Assembly (NCBI GenBank): GCA_041580235.1
Contig: JBFGEG010000051.1
Coordinates: 1-24,788, forward strand
Reading direction: 5' to 3'
DNA from: JADFOJ01 sp041580235
GTDB lineage: Bacteria; Planctomycetota; Phycisphaerae; Phycisphaerales; SM1A02
DNA length: 24,788 nucleotides
The translations under genes and the position numbers were made by a program. This document shows, one piece after another, positions 14,403-22,389 of the stretch; position 1 is the first letter of the stretch, and each line of letters starts with the position of its first letter. The notes beneath the pieces were generated by a model. That model saw nothing but the letters and a program-made list of their open reading frames with translations, did not search any database and had not been told where the DNA came from.

Positions 14403-15428
14403 TCAATCGACCTGCCAGGTCTCGCCTTCGTGAAGCAGGGCGTGCAGATCGCCCTCGCCGCTGGTCTCGATCTCGTGACGGATCTGCTCGTGCACGACGT
14501 GCTCGTAGGTGTCGTGCTCGTCGTTGGCGTAGATCACGCCCACCGGCTCCGGGAACGCCGGGTGCTCGAGCTGGCTCAGCAGGAAGGCCAGGCACCGGTC
14601 CTTCTCGTCGTGCACGAGGATGTCGTCCTCGGTGACGCCGTCGCCCAGCGTGACGACCTCGAGATGCGTGCCGTGCATACGCAGCCCCTTGTTCCGCTGG
14701 GCGCCGAAGATCAGGGGCTTGCCGTGCTCGCAGAGCACCGTCTGCTCGGGCCTCGTCTCCTTCTGCGAGGCGTAGAACCAGGCCTTGTGGTTGTAGATGT
14801 TGCAGTCCTGGTAGACCTCGACGAACGAGCATCCCTTGTGGCCGGCGGCGATGGTCATCACATGCTCGAGGTGCTTGACGTCGATGTCGATGGCGCGGGC
14901 CACGAACGTGCAGCCGACGCCCACGGCGAGCATGAGCGGGTTGACCGGATAGTCGGGTGATCCCACGGGCGTCGACTTGGTCTTCTTGCCGAACTCGCTG
15001 GTGGGCGAGTACTGCCCCTTGGTCAGCCCGTAGATCCGGTTGTTGAGCAGCAGGATGTTGATGTCCACGTTGCGGCGCATGGCGTGGATCGTGTGATTGC
15101 CGCCGATCGACAGGAGGTCGCCGTCACCGGAGACGAGCCAGACTTCCAGCTGCGGGTTGGCCAGCTTGATACCGGTGGCGAAGGCGGGCGCGCGGCCGTG
15201 GATCGAGTGCAGGCCGTAGGTCTCCATGTAATACGGAAACCGCGCGGCACAGCCGATCCCCGAAACGAAGACATAGTCCTCCTTGCGGGCCTTGAGGTTG
15301 GGTAGTGTCTTGCGGACCGCGGTCAGGATGGCGTAGTCCCCGCAGCCGGGGCACCAGCGCACGTCCTGGTCCGTCGTGAAGTCCTTCGGCTTGTAGGTGG
15401 GCAGCGGGGTGTCGGATTTCTTGATCAT
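14403..15428 (-). CDS. korB: 2-oxoacid:ferredoxin oxidoreductase beta subunit (2-oxoglutarate type)
   Basis: 341 residues. It carries the thiamine diphosphate site: WCPGCGDYAIL (25-35), SGIGCAARFPYY, HGRAPAFATGIKLANP, GDGDLLSIGGNH (about 100-111) and NNRIYGLTKGQYSPT. With KorA it interconverts 2-oxoglutarate plus CoA and succinyl-CoA plus CO2, passing electrons to ferredoxin, in the cytoplasm. The length fits the two-subunit Kor type (such as Mycobacterium KorB). Pyruvate or another 2-oxoacid as substrate cannot be excluded by eye. The ATG overlaps korA's stop as ATGA, so it is translationally coupled. It is the last gene of the pnt-kor block and ends back to back with the convergent RuvB-type fragment, leaving no room for a terminator. 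Confidence 0.94.
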   Translation of the reverse strand: MIKKSDTPLPTYKPKDFTTDQDVRWCPGCGDYAILTAVRKTLPNLKARKEDYVFVSGIGCAARFPYYMETYGLHSIHGRAPAFATGIKLANPQLEVWLVSGDGDLLSIGGNHTIHAMRRNVDINILLLNNRIYGLTKGQYSPTSEFGKKTKSTPVGSPDYPVNPLMLAVGVGCTFVARAIDIDVKHLEHVMTIAAGHKGCSFVEVYQDCNIYNHKAWFYASQKETRPEQTVLCEHGKPLIFGAQRNKGLRMHGTHLEVVTLGDGVTEDDILVHDEKDRCLAFLLSQLEHPAFPEPVGVIYANDEHDTYEHVVHEQIRHEIETSGEGDLHALLHEGETWQVD

Positions 15429-17311
15429 CGATCGAGAATCTCCAGCGTCTTGTGCACGAGCGACTCGACGAGGAACATCTTGCCGCGCACCTCGTTGATG
15501 CCGATCACGTCGATCAGGAACTTGGCCCGGATCAGCGCCCGAAGCTGGCCCAGGTTGATCTCGGGAATCACGATGGTCTTGAAGCGGCCCAGCACGTCTT
15601 GAAGGTTGGCGGGGAACGGGTTGAGGTACCGCAGGTGGGCCGTGCTTACGCTGCGTCCCTGGTCGCGGAGCTGGTCACCGGCGGTGGTAATCGCGCCGTA
15701 GGTGCCGCCCCAGCCCAGCAGCAGCAGGTCACCGGATTCGGGCCCGCGAACCTCCAGGTCGGGGATGATTGCGGTCGCCTTCTGCACCTTGGCCTCCCGC
15801 GTGCGCACCATGTGCTCATGGTTGTCCGGGTCGTAGGAGACGTTGCCTGTCAGGTCCTGCTTCTCGAGGCCGCCCACGCGGTGCTCGAGACCGGGCGTCC
15901 CCGGCACGGCCCAGGGTCTGGCCAGCGTCTGCGGGTCACGCTGATACGGCAGGAACCGGCCGTCGGGGCCGTTGGGCTCGGTCGGGTGCACCACGTCGAT
16001 CGGCGGGATCGAGTCCAGGTCGGGAAGCCGCCACGGCTCGGCGCCGTTGGCGATGTAGCCGTCGGTCAGGAACAGCACCGGGCACATGCAGTGCACGGCC
16101 ATCCGGAACGCTTCGATCGCCATGTTGAAGCAGTCGGAGGGGCTGCGCGGCGCCACGATCACACACGGCGACTCGCTGGGCCGGCCGTACATGGCCTGCA
16201 GGAGATCCGCCTGCTCGGTCTTGGTGGGCATGCCGGTGGCCGGTCCGGCGCGCTGGACGTCGATGACCACCAGCGGCAGCTCGAGCATGACGGCGAGGCC
16301 GATGCCCTCGCTCTTGAGCGCCAGGCCCGGACCCGACGTCCCGCACAGTCCGAAGTCGCCGGCGAACGATGCACCGATGGCGGCGCAGACCGCGCTGATC
16401 TCGTCCTCGGCCTGGAAGGTCTTCACGCCGTACTGCTTGAGACGTGACAGGCCGTGGATGATGTCGGAGGCCGGCGTGATGGGGTAGCTGGCGTACAGCA
16501 GCGTCTTGCCGGCCTTCCGGGCCGCGGTGACGAACCCCAGCACGGTCGCCTCGTTGCCGCTGATCTGCCTGTACTTGCCGGGCTCGAGCTTCGCGGGCGA
16601 GACGTGGTATCGGGCGGGAAAGAGCTCGGCCGTCTCGCCGAAGTAATAGCCCGCCTTGAGGGCCTTCGTGTTAATCTCGGCGATCTCCGGCCGGTTCTTC
16701 TGCGCGCCGAAGTACTGGTTCAGGAATTGAACGGTCGTGTCGATGGGCCGCTCGTAGAGCCAGTAGACGAGACCCAGCGCGTACATGTTGCGGCAGCGGT
16801 CCATCTCCTTGGCACCCACGCCGGAGTCGGCCAGCGACTCCCGCGTGAGCCGGCTCATCGGGATCTTGTAGATCTGGTACCGCCGGTTGAGCTCGTCGTC
16901 CTCGAGAGGGTTGTAGCCCTCCTCGTAGCCGCACTTCCTGAAGTTGACCTTGTCGAACTCGTCCTCGTTGACGATGACGATGCCGCCGGGCTCGACGTCG
17001 CCGATGTTGGTCTTGAACCCCGCCGGGTTCATGGCCACCAGGGCGTTGACCCGGTCGCCGGGCGTGTAGATGTCGGTGGAGGCGAAGCGGACCTGGAACC
17101 CCGACACGCCGTAGGTCGTGCCCCGCGGGGCGCGGATCTCGGCCGGGAAGTCGGGGAACGTGGCGATGTCGTTGCCGAAGATCGCCGAGGCGGCGGTGAA
17201 CTGGCCGCCGGTGAGCTGCATGCCGTCACCGGAGTCCCCGCAGAACCGGATGACCACCGAATCCAGCGGCTTCGTCTCCGGACGTTGGCTTGTCGGCGTC
17301 TTGGGGTTCAC
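15425..17311 (-). CDS. korA: 2-oxoacid:ferredoxin oxidoreductase alpha subunit (gamma-alpha fusion)
   Basis: 628 residues from a GTG start. The N-terminal gamma domain (about 18-200) has VIRFCGDSGDGMQLTGGQF and RAPRGTTYGVSGFQVRF. The alpha domain has YPITPASD (276-283), EDEISAVCAAIGASFAG, GTSGPGLALKSEGIGLA and GPATGMPTKTEQADL, the conserved 2-oxoacid oxidoreductase set that helps bind thiamine diphosphate and CoA. No ferredoxin-like iron-sulfur domain is fused, so electrons pass via KorB and an external ferredoxin. This gamma-alpha layout is the one used by two-subunit Kor enzymes. It lies 15 nt after pntB and overlaps korB by 4 bases. A TACAAT hexamer only 6 nt before the GTG suggests its own, probably leaderless, promoter besides read-through from pnt. 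Confidence 0.95.
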   Translation of the reverse strand: MNPKTPTSQRPETKPLDSVVIRFCGDSGDGMQLTGGQFTAASAIFGNDIATFPDFPAEIRAPRGTTYGVSGFQVRFASTDIYTPGDRVNALVAMNPAGFKTNIGDVEPGGIVIVNEDEFDKVNFRKCGYEEGYNPLEDDELNRRYQIYKIPMSRLTRESLADSGVGAKEMDRCRNMYALGLVYWLYERPIDTTVQFLNQYFGAQKNRPEIAEINTKALKAGYYFGETAELFPARYHVSPAKLEPGKYRQISGNEATVLGFVTAARKAGKTLLYASYPITPASDIIHGLSRLKQYGVKTFQAEDEISAVCAAIGASFAGDFGLCGTSGPGLALKSEGIGLAVMLELPLVVIDVQRAGPATGMPTKTEQADLLQAMYGRPSESPCVIVAPRSPSDCFNMAIEAFRMAVHCMCPVLFLTDGYIANGAEPWRLPDLDSIPPIDVVHPTEPNGPDGRFLPYQRDPQTLARPWAVPGTPGLEHRVGGLEKQDLTGNVSYDPDNHEHMVRTREAKVQKATAIIPDLEVRGPESGDLLLLGWGGTYGAITTAGDQLRDQGRSVSTAHLRYLNPFPANLQDVLGRFKTIVIPEINLGQLRALIRAKFLIDVIGINEVRGKMFLVESLVHKTLEILDR

Positions 17312-17317
17312 AAGACA

Positions 17318-17323
17318 ATTGTA
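17318..17323 (-). promoter_or_regulatory. -10-like hexamer for a leaderless korA transcript
   Basis: TACAAT on the minus strand, 6 nt before the GTG start of korA and just past the pntB stop codon. The expected transcription start coincides with the GTG. There is no Shine-Dalgarno sequence. A -35 match is not evident. Confidence 0.5.
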
Positions 17324-17326
17324 GGG

Positions 17327-18760
17327 CTAGGCGGCTTCCTTGATCGCCTGGATCAGCTCCACGATGGCCTTCTTGCCGTCCCCGAACATCATGAGGGTGT
17401 TCTCGCCCGCGAACAGCGGGTTAGGGATCCCCGCGAAGCCGGGGCTGAGGCTCCGCTTGACCACGACCACCGTCCTGGCCTTGTCCACGTCGATGATCGG
17501 CATGCCGGCGATGGGGCTCGCGGGGTCGGTGCGGGCGCTGGGGTTCACCGTGTCATTGGCCCCGATCACGAGGGCAACGTCCACCTGCTCGATGGTGGTG
17601 TTGACGTCAGCCATCTCCTTGAGCTGGTCGTAGGGCACGTCCGCCTCGGCGAGCAGCACGTTCATGTGGCCCGGCATTCGACCGGCCACGGGGTGGATCC
17701 CGTACTCCACGTCCACGTTCATGGAGTCGAGCACGTCTGCGAGGTCGCTCACGACGTGCTGGGCCTGGGCCGTGGCCATCCCGTACCCCGGCACGATGAG
17801 AACCCGGCGGGCCCCGTCGAACAGCAGCGCGACCTCGTCCGGCGTGGCCGCCTTGACCTTGCCGGCGTAGACCTCGTCGGCCGAGGGGCCCTCCCCCACC
17901 TCGGCCATGACCCCGAACAGGACGTTGGGCAGCGACCGGTTCATGGCCACGCACATGATCTTGGTCAGGATGAGCCCGGACGCCCCCACCAGCGAGCCCG
18001 CGATGATCAGGACCGTGTTGTTGATCACGAATCCCGTGGCCGCCGCGGCCAGGCCCGAATACGAGTTGAGCAGGGCGATCACCACCGGCATGTCCGCCCC
18101 GCCGATCGGCATGACGAAGAAAACCCCCACCGCCAGGGCGACGAGGACCAGCAGCCAGTAGATCCACGCGGACCCGGGCGACATGACCAGACCCACGCCC
18201 AGGGCCACCGCGATGACCGTTCCCAGGAGGTTGCCGACCTTCAGCAGGGGGTTCGTGTTGGGGGAACCCGACATGAGCTCCTGGAGCTTGGCGAACGCGA
18301 GGACGCTGCCGGAGAACGTCACGGCCCCGATCAGGCCCGAGAGCGCGGTGGCGATGAGCGCCTGCGTCGGGTCCTGGCCGTTGGCCAGAATTGACTCGGT
18401 CACCGACGCCGTCTCGCCCGCCCCGTGGATCCACTCGTGCAGCACGGAGCCCGCGACGAACGCGGAGGCGATGCCGCCGAAGCCGTTGTACAGCGCCACG
18501 AGCTGGGGCATCGCCGTCATGTGGATCCTCACCGCGAGCACCGCCCCCACGACGCTGCCGATGGCGATGCCCGTGATGATCCACCCCCAGCCGATCATGT
18601 TCCTGTCGATGAGCGTGACCACGATGGCCACGAGCATGCCCAGCGCGCCAAACATGTTGCCGCGGACGGCGGTGCGCGGATGCGTCAGTCCCTTGATCCC
18701 GAAAATGAACAGGATCGCGGCCAGGATGTAAAACAGGTTCCGAATGACAAGCGGGTCCAC
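17327..18760 (-). CDS. pntB: NAD(P) transhydrogenase subunit beta
   Basis: 477 residues from GTG 18760, 3 nt after pntAB, with AAGG about 8-9 nt upstream. The N-terminal half has about eight or nine hydrophobic helices (domain II, the proton channel), for example NLFYILAAILFIFGIKGLTH and WIYWLLVLVALAVGVFFVMP. The C-terminal ~180 residues form the NADP(H)-binding domain III: VLIVPGYGMATAQAQHVVSD, then GIHPVAGRMPGHMNVLLAEA, NDTVNPSA, and SLSPGFAGIPNPLF. With PntAA and PntAB it couples hydride transfer between NADH and NADP+ to proton movement across the cytoplasmic membrane. Length and motifs match a complete subunit. The kor genes immediately downstream suggest a shared redox role. Confidence 0.97.
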   Translation of the reverse strand: MDPLVIRNLFYILAAILFIFGIKGLTHPRTAVRGNMFGALGMLVAIVVTLIDRNMIGWGWIITGIAIGSVVGAVLAVRIHMTAMPQLVALYNGFGGIASAFVAGSVLHEWIHGAGETASVTESILANGQDPTQALIATALSGLIGAVTFSGSVLAFAKLQELMSGSPNTNPLLKVGNLLGTVIAVALGVGLVMSPGSAWIYWLLVLVALAVGVFFVMPIGGADMPVVIALLNSYSGLAAAATGFVINNTVLIIAGSLVGASGLILTKIMCVAMNRSLPNVLFGVMAEVGEGPSADEVYAGKVKAATPDEVALLFDGARRVLIVPGYGMATAQAQHVVSDLADVLDSMNVDVEYGIHPVAGRMPGHMNVLLAEADVPYDQLKEMADVNTTIEQVDVALVIGANDTVNPSARTDPASPIAGMPIIDVDKARTVVVVKRSLSPGFAGIPNPLFAGENTLMMFGDGKKAIVELIQAIKEAA

Positions 18761-18763
18761 GCG

Positions 18764-19045
18764 TCAGCCCTTCTTCTTGAACATGCCGAGCATGCGGTGG
18801 GTGACCATGAACCCGCCTACGACGTTGACCGTGGCAAAGATGATCGCCAGGCACCCGAGGATCGCCGTCAGCGTCGTCTCCTGATACCCGGCGGCCACGA
18901 GCGCGCCGATGATCGTGATTCCCGAGATCGCGTTCGATCCGGACATCAGCGGGGTGTGCAGCGTCGGCGGCACCTTCGTGATGATCTCGAAGCCCACGAA
19001 GATCGCCAGGACGAAGATCGTCAGCAGGCTCACGAAGAGGATCAT
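18764..19045 (-). CDS. pntAB: NAD(P) transhydrogenase subunit alpha, membrane part (alpha-2)
   Basis: 93 residues. It has three or four hydrophobic helices (ILFVSLLTIFVLAIFVGFEI, then ISGITIIGALVAAG, LTAILGCLAIIFATVNVVGG) and the conserved segment KVPPTLHTPLMSGSNAISG. It ends in MLGMFKKKG, typical of the domain II piece of split-alpha transhydrogenases. In E. coli this segment is fused to the end of PntA; here it is a separate gene, as in Rhodospirillum-type three-subunit enzymes. Its ATG directly follows the TAG of pntAA with no gap, and pntB starts 3 nt after its stop, so all three are translated from one message. Confidence 0.96.
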   Translation of the reverse strand: MILFVSLLTIFVLAIFVGFEIITKVPPTLHTPLMSGSNAISGITIIGALVAAGYQETTLTAILGCLAIIFATVNVVGGFMVTHRMLGMFKKKG

Positions 19046-20260
19046 CTACTCCGCGCTCCCCTCGGCCGGCACCTCAGCCGACACCTCGGCCGGCTCCGGC
19101 GGCGGCGATCCGACGCCGAAGATCTCGCAGACCCGGCGGTGCACGACCGCGCCGTCTCGGGTGAGCATCGTCTGCTCCGTGATCTCGTCGGCCATGTCAA
19201 TCTGGAGCTCGCCGTCCTTGACGAGGTGCAGCAGGAACGTCTGGATGTTGCGGGCGTACATCTGGCTGGCGTGGTACGGCACCTCCGCCGGCAGGTTCGT
19301 GGGGCCGAGGATCGTCACTCCGTGCTCGACCACCGTCTCGTCGGCCCGGGTGAGCTCGCAGTTGCCGCCCCGTTCGGCCGCGAGATCGACGATGACCGAG
19401 CCCGGAGACATCGCATGGACCATCTCGGCCGTGACGAGCACCGGGGACTTCTTGCCGGGCACGGCGGCCGTCGTGATGACCACCTCGGAGCTTCCGACCG
19501 CCTTGGTCATCATCTCCCGCTGCCTGCGGTAGAACTCATCGTCCATCGCCTTGGCGTAGCCGCCCTTGTCCTCCGCCCCGCCCGTCTCCAGCTCGAGCTC
19601 GAGGAACTTCGCGCCCAGCGACTGCACCTCCTCCTTGACCGCGGGCCGGATGTCGTACGCCGTCACGACCCCGCCGAGCCGACGGGCGGTCGCGATCGCC
19701 TGGAGGCCGGCCACGCCGGCGCCGATGATCAGAACGTGGGCCGCGGAGATGGTGCCCGCGGCGGTCATCATCATCATGAACATCTTCGGCAGGTGGTCGG
19801 CCGCCATGAGCACGGCCTTGTAGCCCTGGACGGTCGCCTGCGAGGAGAGCACGTCCATGGACTGGGCCCGGGTGATCCGCGGCATCAGCTCCATCGCGAA
19901 GAGCATCACCTTGCGTTCGGCGACCGCCTCGGTGGGGGCCGCGTCGGTGAGCGGCTCGGCGAGGCCGATCACGACCTGCCCTTCCCGCATCAGCTCCAGG
20001 TCGGCGCGGCCCTCGGTGGGGTTGGCCCCCAGCGTCCGAACCTGGCACACCACGTCAGCGGCCCCGAAGACGTCGGCCCGCCCGGAGACGATCTTGGCCC
20101 CCTTCTGCTCGTACTCGGCATCGGGGAAACCCGCCTGCTCGCCCGCCCCGGACTCGACGAGGACCTTGAGCCCGGCCGCGGTCAGGGCGGCCACGGCCGC
20201 GGGGACGAGCGCCACCCGCCGCTCTCCGGGACAGGTCTCCTTGACGACACCGGCGATCAT
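19046..20260 (-). CDS. pntAA: NAD(P) transhydrogenase subunit alpha, NAD-binding part (alpha-1)
   Basis: 404 residues from the ATG giving MIAGVVKETCPGERRVALVP, the normal family N-terminus; upstream in-frame codons overlap the divergent gene and are rejected. Domain I features are VVIGLAEPL, AMELMPRITRAQSMDVLSSQ, the Rossmann motif GAGVAGLQA (from about residue 180), YDIRPAVKEEVQSLGAKF and PGSVIVDLAAERGGNCELT. It binds NAD(H) and donates hydride to the NADP site on PntB. The last ~20 residues are a Pro/Ala/Glu/Ser tail (PAEVSAEVPAEGSAE) that looks disordered. TAGGCT (20276-20271), 10 nt before the start, is a possible -10 box for the whole pnt-kor block. The gene is divergent from the FHA-GspE gene. 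Confidence 0.96.
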   Translation of the reverse strand: MIAGVVKETCPGERRVALVPAAVAALTAAGLKVLVESGAGEQAGFPDAEYEQKGAKIVSGRADVFGAADVVCQVRTLGANPTEGRADLELMREGQVVIGLAEPLTDAAPTEAVAERKVMLFAMELMPRITRAQSMDVLSSQATVQGYKAVLMAADHLPKMFMMMMTAAGTISAAHVLIIGAGVAGLQAIATARRLGGVVTAYDIRPAVKEEVQSLGAKFLELELETGGAEDKGGYAKAMDDEFYRRQREMMTKAVGSSEVVITTAAVPGKKSPVLVTAEMVHAMSPGSVIVDLAAERGGNCELTRADETVVEHGVTILGPTNLPAEVPYHASQMYARNIQTFLLHLVKDGELQIDMADEITEQTMLTRDGAVVHRRVCEIFGVGSPPPEPAEVSAEVPAEGSAE

Positions 20261-20317
20261 GGGGGTCACTAGCCTAGCGACTGCGGCCCGTTTGTCATCC
20301 CTAGAATCTGCGATCAC
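20261..20317. promoter_or_regulatory. Divergent promoter region between pntAA and the FHA-GspE gene
   Basis: 57 bp. The minus-strand TAGGCT (20276-20271) is 10 nt before the pntAA ATG. The plus-strand TAGAAT (20302-20307) is 10 nt before the ATG at 20318. Both imply leaders of only about 3-5 nt. No Shine-Dalgarno sequence and no clear -35 boxes were seen. Confidence 0.45.
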
Positions 20318-22000
20318 ATGGCCCATCTCGAGATCAAGACGAAGCGGGGACTCCGGCAGGTTAAGCTCGGCAACGGCTCGGTGACGGTCGGCCGCCAGCC
20401 CGACAACGTCCTGGTGCTTCCGGATGACCTGACCAGCCGCCACCATTGCGTCATCGAGCCGTGGCAGGGCGGGTTCCGTGTCCGGGACCTCGGCTCAAGC
20501 AACGGGACCAGGCTCAACAGGGAACGGATCACCTCCGGGGAGCTCGGCCACGGCGACGTCATCCAGGTGGGCAAGGTCGAGCTGAAATTCGTCGACGACG
20601 TGCCCGAATTCACTGCCCTTGAGGACGACGTGCCCGCCCCCCGCCACGAGCCCACGCTGGACGCCGACGCGTTCACCGAGGTCGTGGACGCCCAGACGGC
20701 CTACGAGCGAAAGCTGCAGGCGATCATCGACGCCGCCCCGGAGAAGCCCTTCGACGTGTCGGACATCAGCCTCGTCGACTGCCGCGGGGTCACCGTCCAC
20801 CAGGCCACCGCCACCGGTCTGGAAAGCGGCGGCGACGAGGAGGGCACCGAGGGGCTGCGGGTGTTCCGCCTCCTGCTGCTGGCGTGCTTCCGCGCCCGGG
20901 CCACCGACCTGCATCTGGAGCCGCGGGTGGGAGACGCCTGCGCCCGCATGCGCGTAGACGGCTACATGGTCACCGCCGTCGAGCTGAGCATGGCGATCCA
21001 TCAGCGGGTGCTGGGCATGGTCAAGATCCTGTGCCAGATCGACACCAGCCGCAAGAACGTCGTGCAGGACGGGCACTTCTCGGTCGCGGTCAAGGGGCGG
21101 CGGGTCGACTATCGCGTCAGCCTCACCCCCGCCATGCACGGCCAGAAGCTGGTGATCCGCGTGCTCGACTCTGCCCACGCGCCCAGCCGGCTGCACGAGC
21201 TGGGGCTCGTGCCATGGATGTACGAGAAGCTGCGTCAGGTGGCCGTGCGCGACGCGGGGCTGCTGCTCGCCTGCGGGCCGACGGGCAGCGGCAAGACCAC
21301 GACCCTCTATTCATGCATCCGCGAGATCGACGTCAACAAGCGCAACGCGGTGACGATCGAGGACCCCGTCGAGTACTACCTGGAGGGATGCACCCAGATC
21401 CCCATCTCCCAGCGCGAGGAGCACACGTTCGGGTCGATCCTGCGGTCGGTCCTGCGTCAGGATCCGGACGTGATCTTCGTCGGGGAGATTCGCGACACGG
21501 AGACCGCCGTCGTCGTCATGCAGGCGGCGATGACCGGCCACCTGGTGTACTCTACCGTCCACGCCAAGGACTCGATCGGCGCGATCTTCCGGCTGCTGGA
21601 CCTGGGCGTCGAGTCGTACCTGGTCGCCAACGCCCTGGACATCATCCTCGCCCAGCGTCTCGTGCGAGTGCTGTGCGAGCGGTGCAAGAAGGCCATCGCC
21701 CCGACTCCCACCCAGAACATGAGAATGGGTAAGGCGCTGAGCGGCGTGCCGAAGATCTACATCCCCATCGGATGCAAGCGGTGCCTGGGAACCGGCTTTC
21801 ACGGCCGCCGCGCCCTGTTCGAGCCGCTGGACTTCAACCAGCAGATGCGGGACGTCGTCCTGGAGACCCCGACCATCCAGAAGATCCACGAGATCGCCCA
21901 GCAGGGTCTGTTCATGACCCTCCAGCAGTTCGGCTTCCAGCTCGTCGCGCAGGGCGTCACCAGCTTCGACGAGATCGAGCGGGTGGCGGGCTCCGAGTGA
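20318..22000 (+). CDS. FHA domain fused to a GspE/PilB-type secretion ATPase
   Basis: 560 residues. Residues ~20-92 are a forkhead-associated domain: VGRQPDN, TSRHHC with the Ser-Arg-His phosphothreonine-reading residues (40-42), and DLGSSNGTRLN (57-67). After a ~90-residue linker comes a complete type II secretion/type IV pilus motor ATPase. It has the Asp box ATDLHLEPR (195-203), Walker A GPTGSGKTT (320-328), Walker B DPDVIFVGEIRD (382-393), the His box GHLVYSTVHAKD (407-418) and a zinc-binding tetra-Cys set CERC (453-456) and CKRC (486-489). All catalytic motifs are intact, so it should hydrolyse ATP at a membrane assembly platform. The FHA domain replaces the usual GspE N-terminal domain and could tie the motor to Ser/Thr kinase signalling (inference). 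No other secretion genes adjoin it. Confidence 0.93.
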   Translation: MAHLEIKTKRGLRQVKLGNGSVTVGRQPDNVLVLPDDLTSRHHCVIEPWQGGFRVRDLGSSNGTRLNRERITSGELGHGDVIQVGKVELKFVDDVPEFTALEDDVPAPRHEPTLDADAFTEVVDAQTAYERKLQAIIDAAPEKPFDVSDISLVDCRGVTVHQATATGLESGGDEEGTEGLRVFRLLLLACFRARATDLHLEPRVGDACARMRVDGYMVTAVELSMAIHQRVLGMVKILCQIDTSRKNVVQDGHFSVAVKGRRVDYRVSLTPAMHGQKLVIRVLDSAHAPSRLHELGLVPWMYEKLRQVAVRDAGLLLACGPTGSGKTTTLYSCIREIDVNKRNAVTIEDPVEYYLEGCTQIPISQREEHTFGSILRSVLRQDPDVIFVGEIRDTETAVVVMQAAMTGHLVYSTVHAKDSIGAIFRLLDLGVESYLVANALDIILAQRLVRVLCERCKKAIAPTPTQNMRMGKALSGVPKIYIPIGCKRCLGTGFHGRRALFEPLDFNQQMRDVVLETPTIQKIHEIAQQGLFMTLQQFGFQLVAQGVTSFDEIERVAGSE

Positions 22001-22006
22001 GGGGGC

Positions 22007-22012
22007 TACAGT
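22007..22012 (+). promoter_or_regulatory. -10-like hexamer for the small unknown gene
   Basis: TACAGT lies 8 nt before the ATG at 22021 and right after the TGA of the FHA-GspE gene. The predicted transcript would be nearly leaderless. No -35 match was identified. Confidence 0.4.
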
Positions 22013-22020
22013 ATCGCCCC

Positions 22021-22341
22021 ATGGCCGATGTCATCGCACCCCAGCAGACCGTGACCTTCACCGTGACCGCGGTGCCCCAGCGCCCCGCCCAGCGCAAGAC
22101 GATCGAGCGTCTCATGAAGATGCAGCCGGACGTCCAGCGCACCCTGCGTCACGTGGCCAAGCGTCGTCGCCTGCACGACAACGTCGTGTACATCCGGGCG
22201 GGTCGCCGGTGGACCAACCGGGCCACGGCCACACGGGTCGCCCACGTCGAGCCGGGCGAGACGTTCACGCTCACGCTCACGCCGCAGATCCTCCCGGACG
22301 TCAGAAGCGTCCAGCGTTTTCTCAAGGCGGCGAAGGCCTGA
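22021..22341 (+). CDS. Small basic protein, unknown function
   Basis: 106 residues from ATG 22021. It starts 20 bp after the FHA-GspE stop and ends 48 bp before the sigma factor gene. The composition is basic and beta-rich: VTFTVTAVPQRPAQRKTIER, LRHVAKRRRLHDNVVYIRAG, then VAHVEPGETFTLTLTPQILP. The pattern of two beta segments with Arg/Lys-rich surface suggests nucleic-acid or protein binding, but I recognise no family. No signal peptide or membrane helix is present, so it is probably cytoplasmic. It could share a message with the upstream ATPase or use the TACAGT hexamer. Confidence 0.7.
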   Translation: MADVIAPQQTVTFTVTAVPQRPAQRKTIERLMKMQPDVQRTLRHVAKRRRLHDNVVYIRAGRRWTNRATATRVAHVEPGETFTLTLTPQILPDVRSVQRFLKAAKA

Positions 22342-22389
22342 ATCCGTGCTAACGGCGGGGCGGTCCCGGGCATCTGGACCCCGGAACCT

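Noticed and set aside
16454..18394. 646-codon open frame on the plus strand
   Set aside because: It is antisense to korA and pntB, whose families are certain. Its His/Val/Arg-rich translation is a shadow of GC-rich codon bias.
18425..20272. 615-codon open frame on the plus strand
   Set aside because: It is antisense to pntB, pntAB and pntAA; the Arg/His/Asp-rich translation is a shadow.
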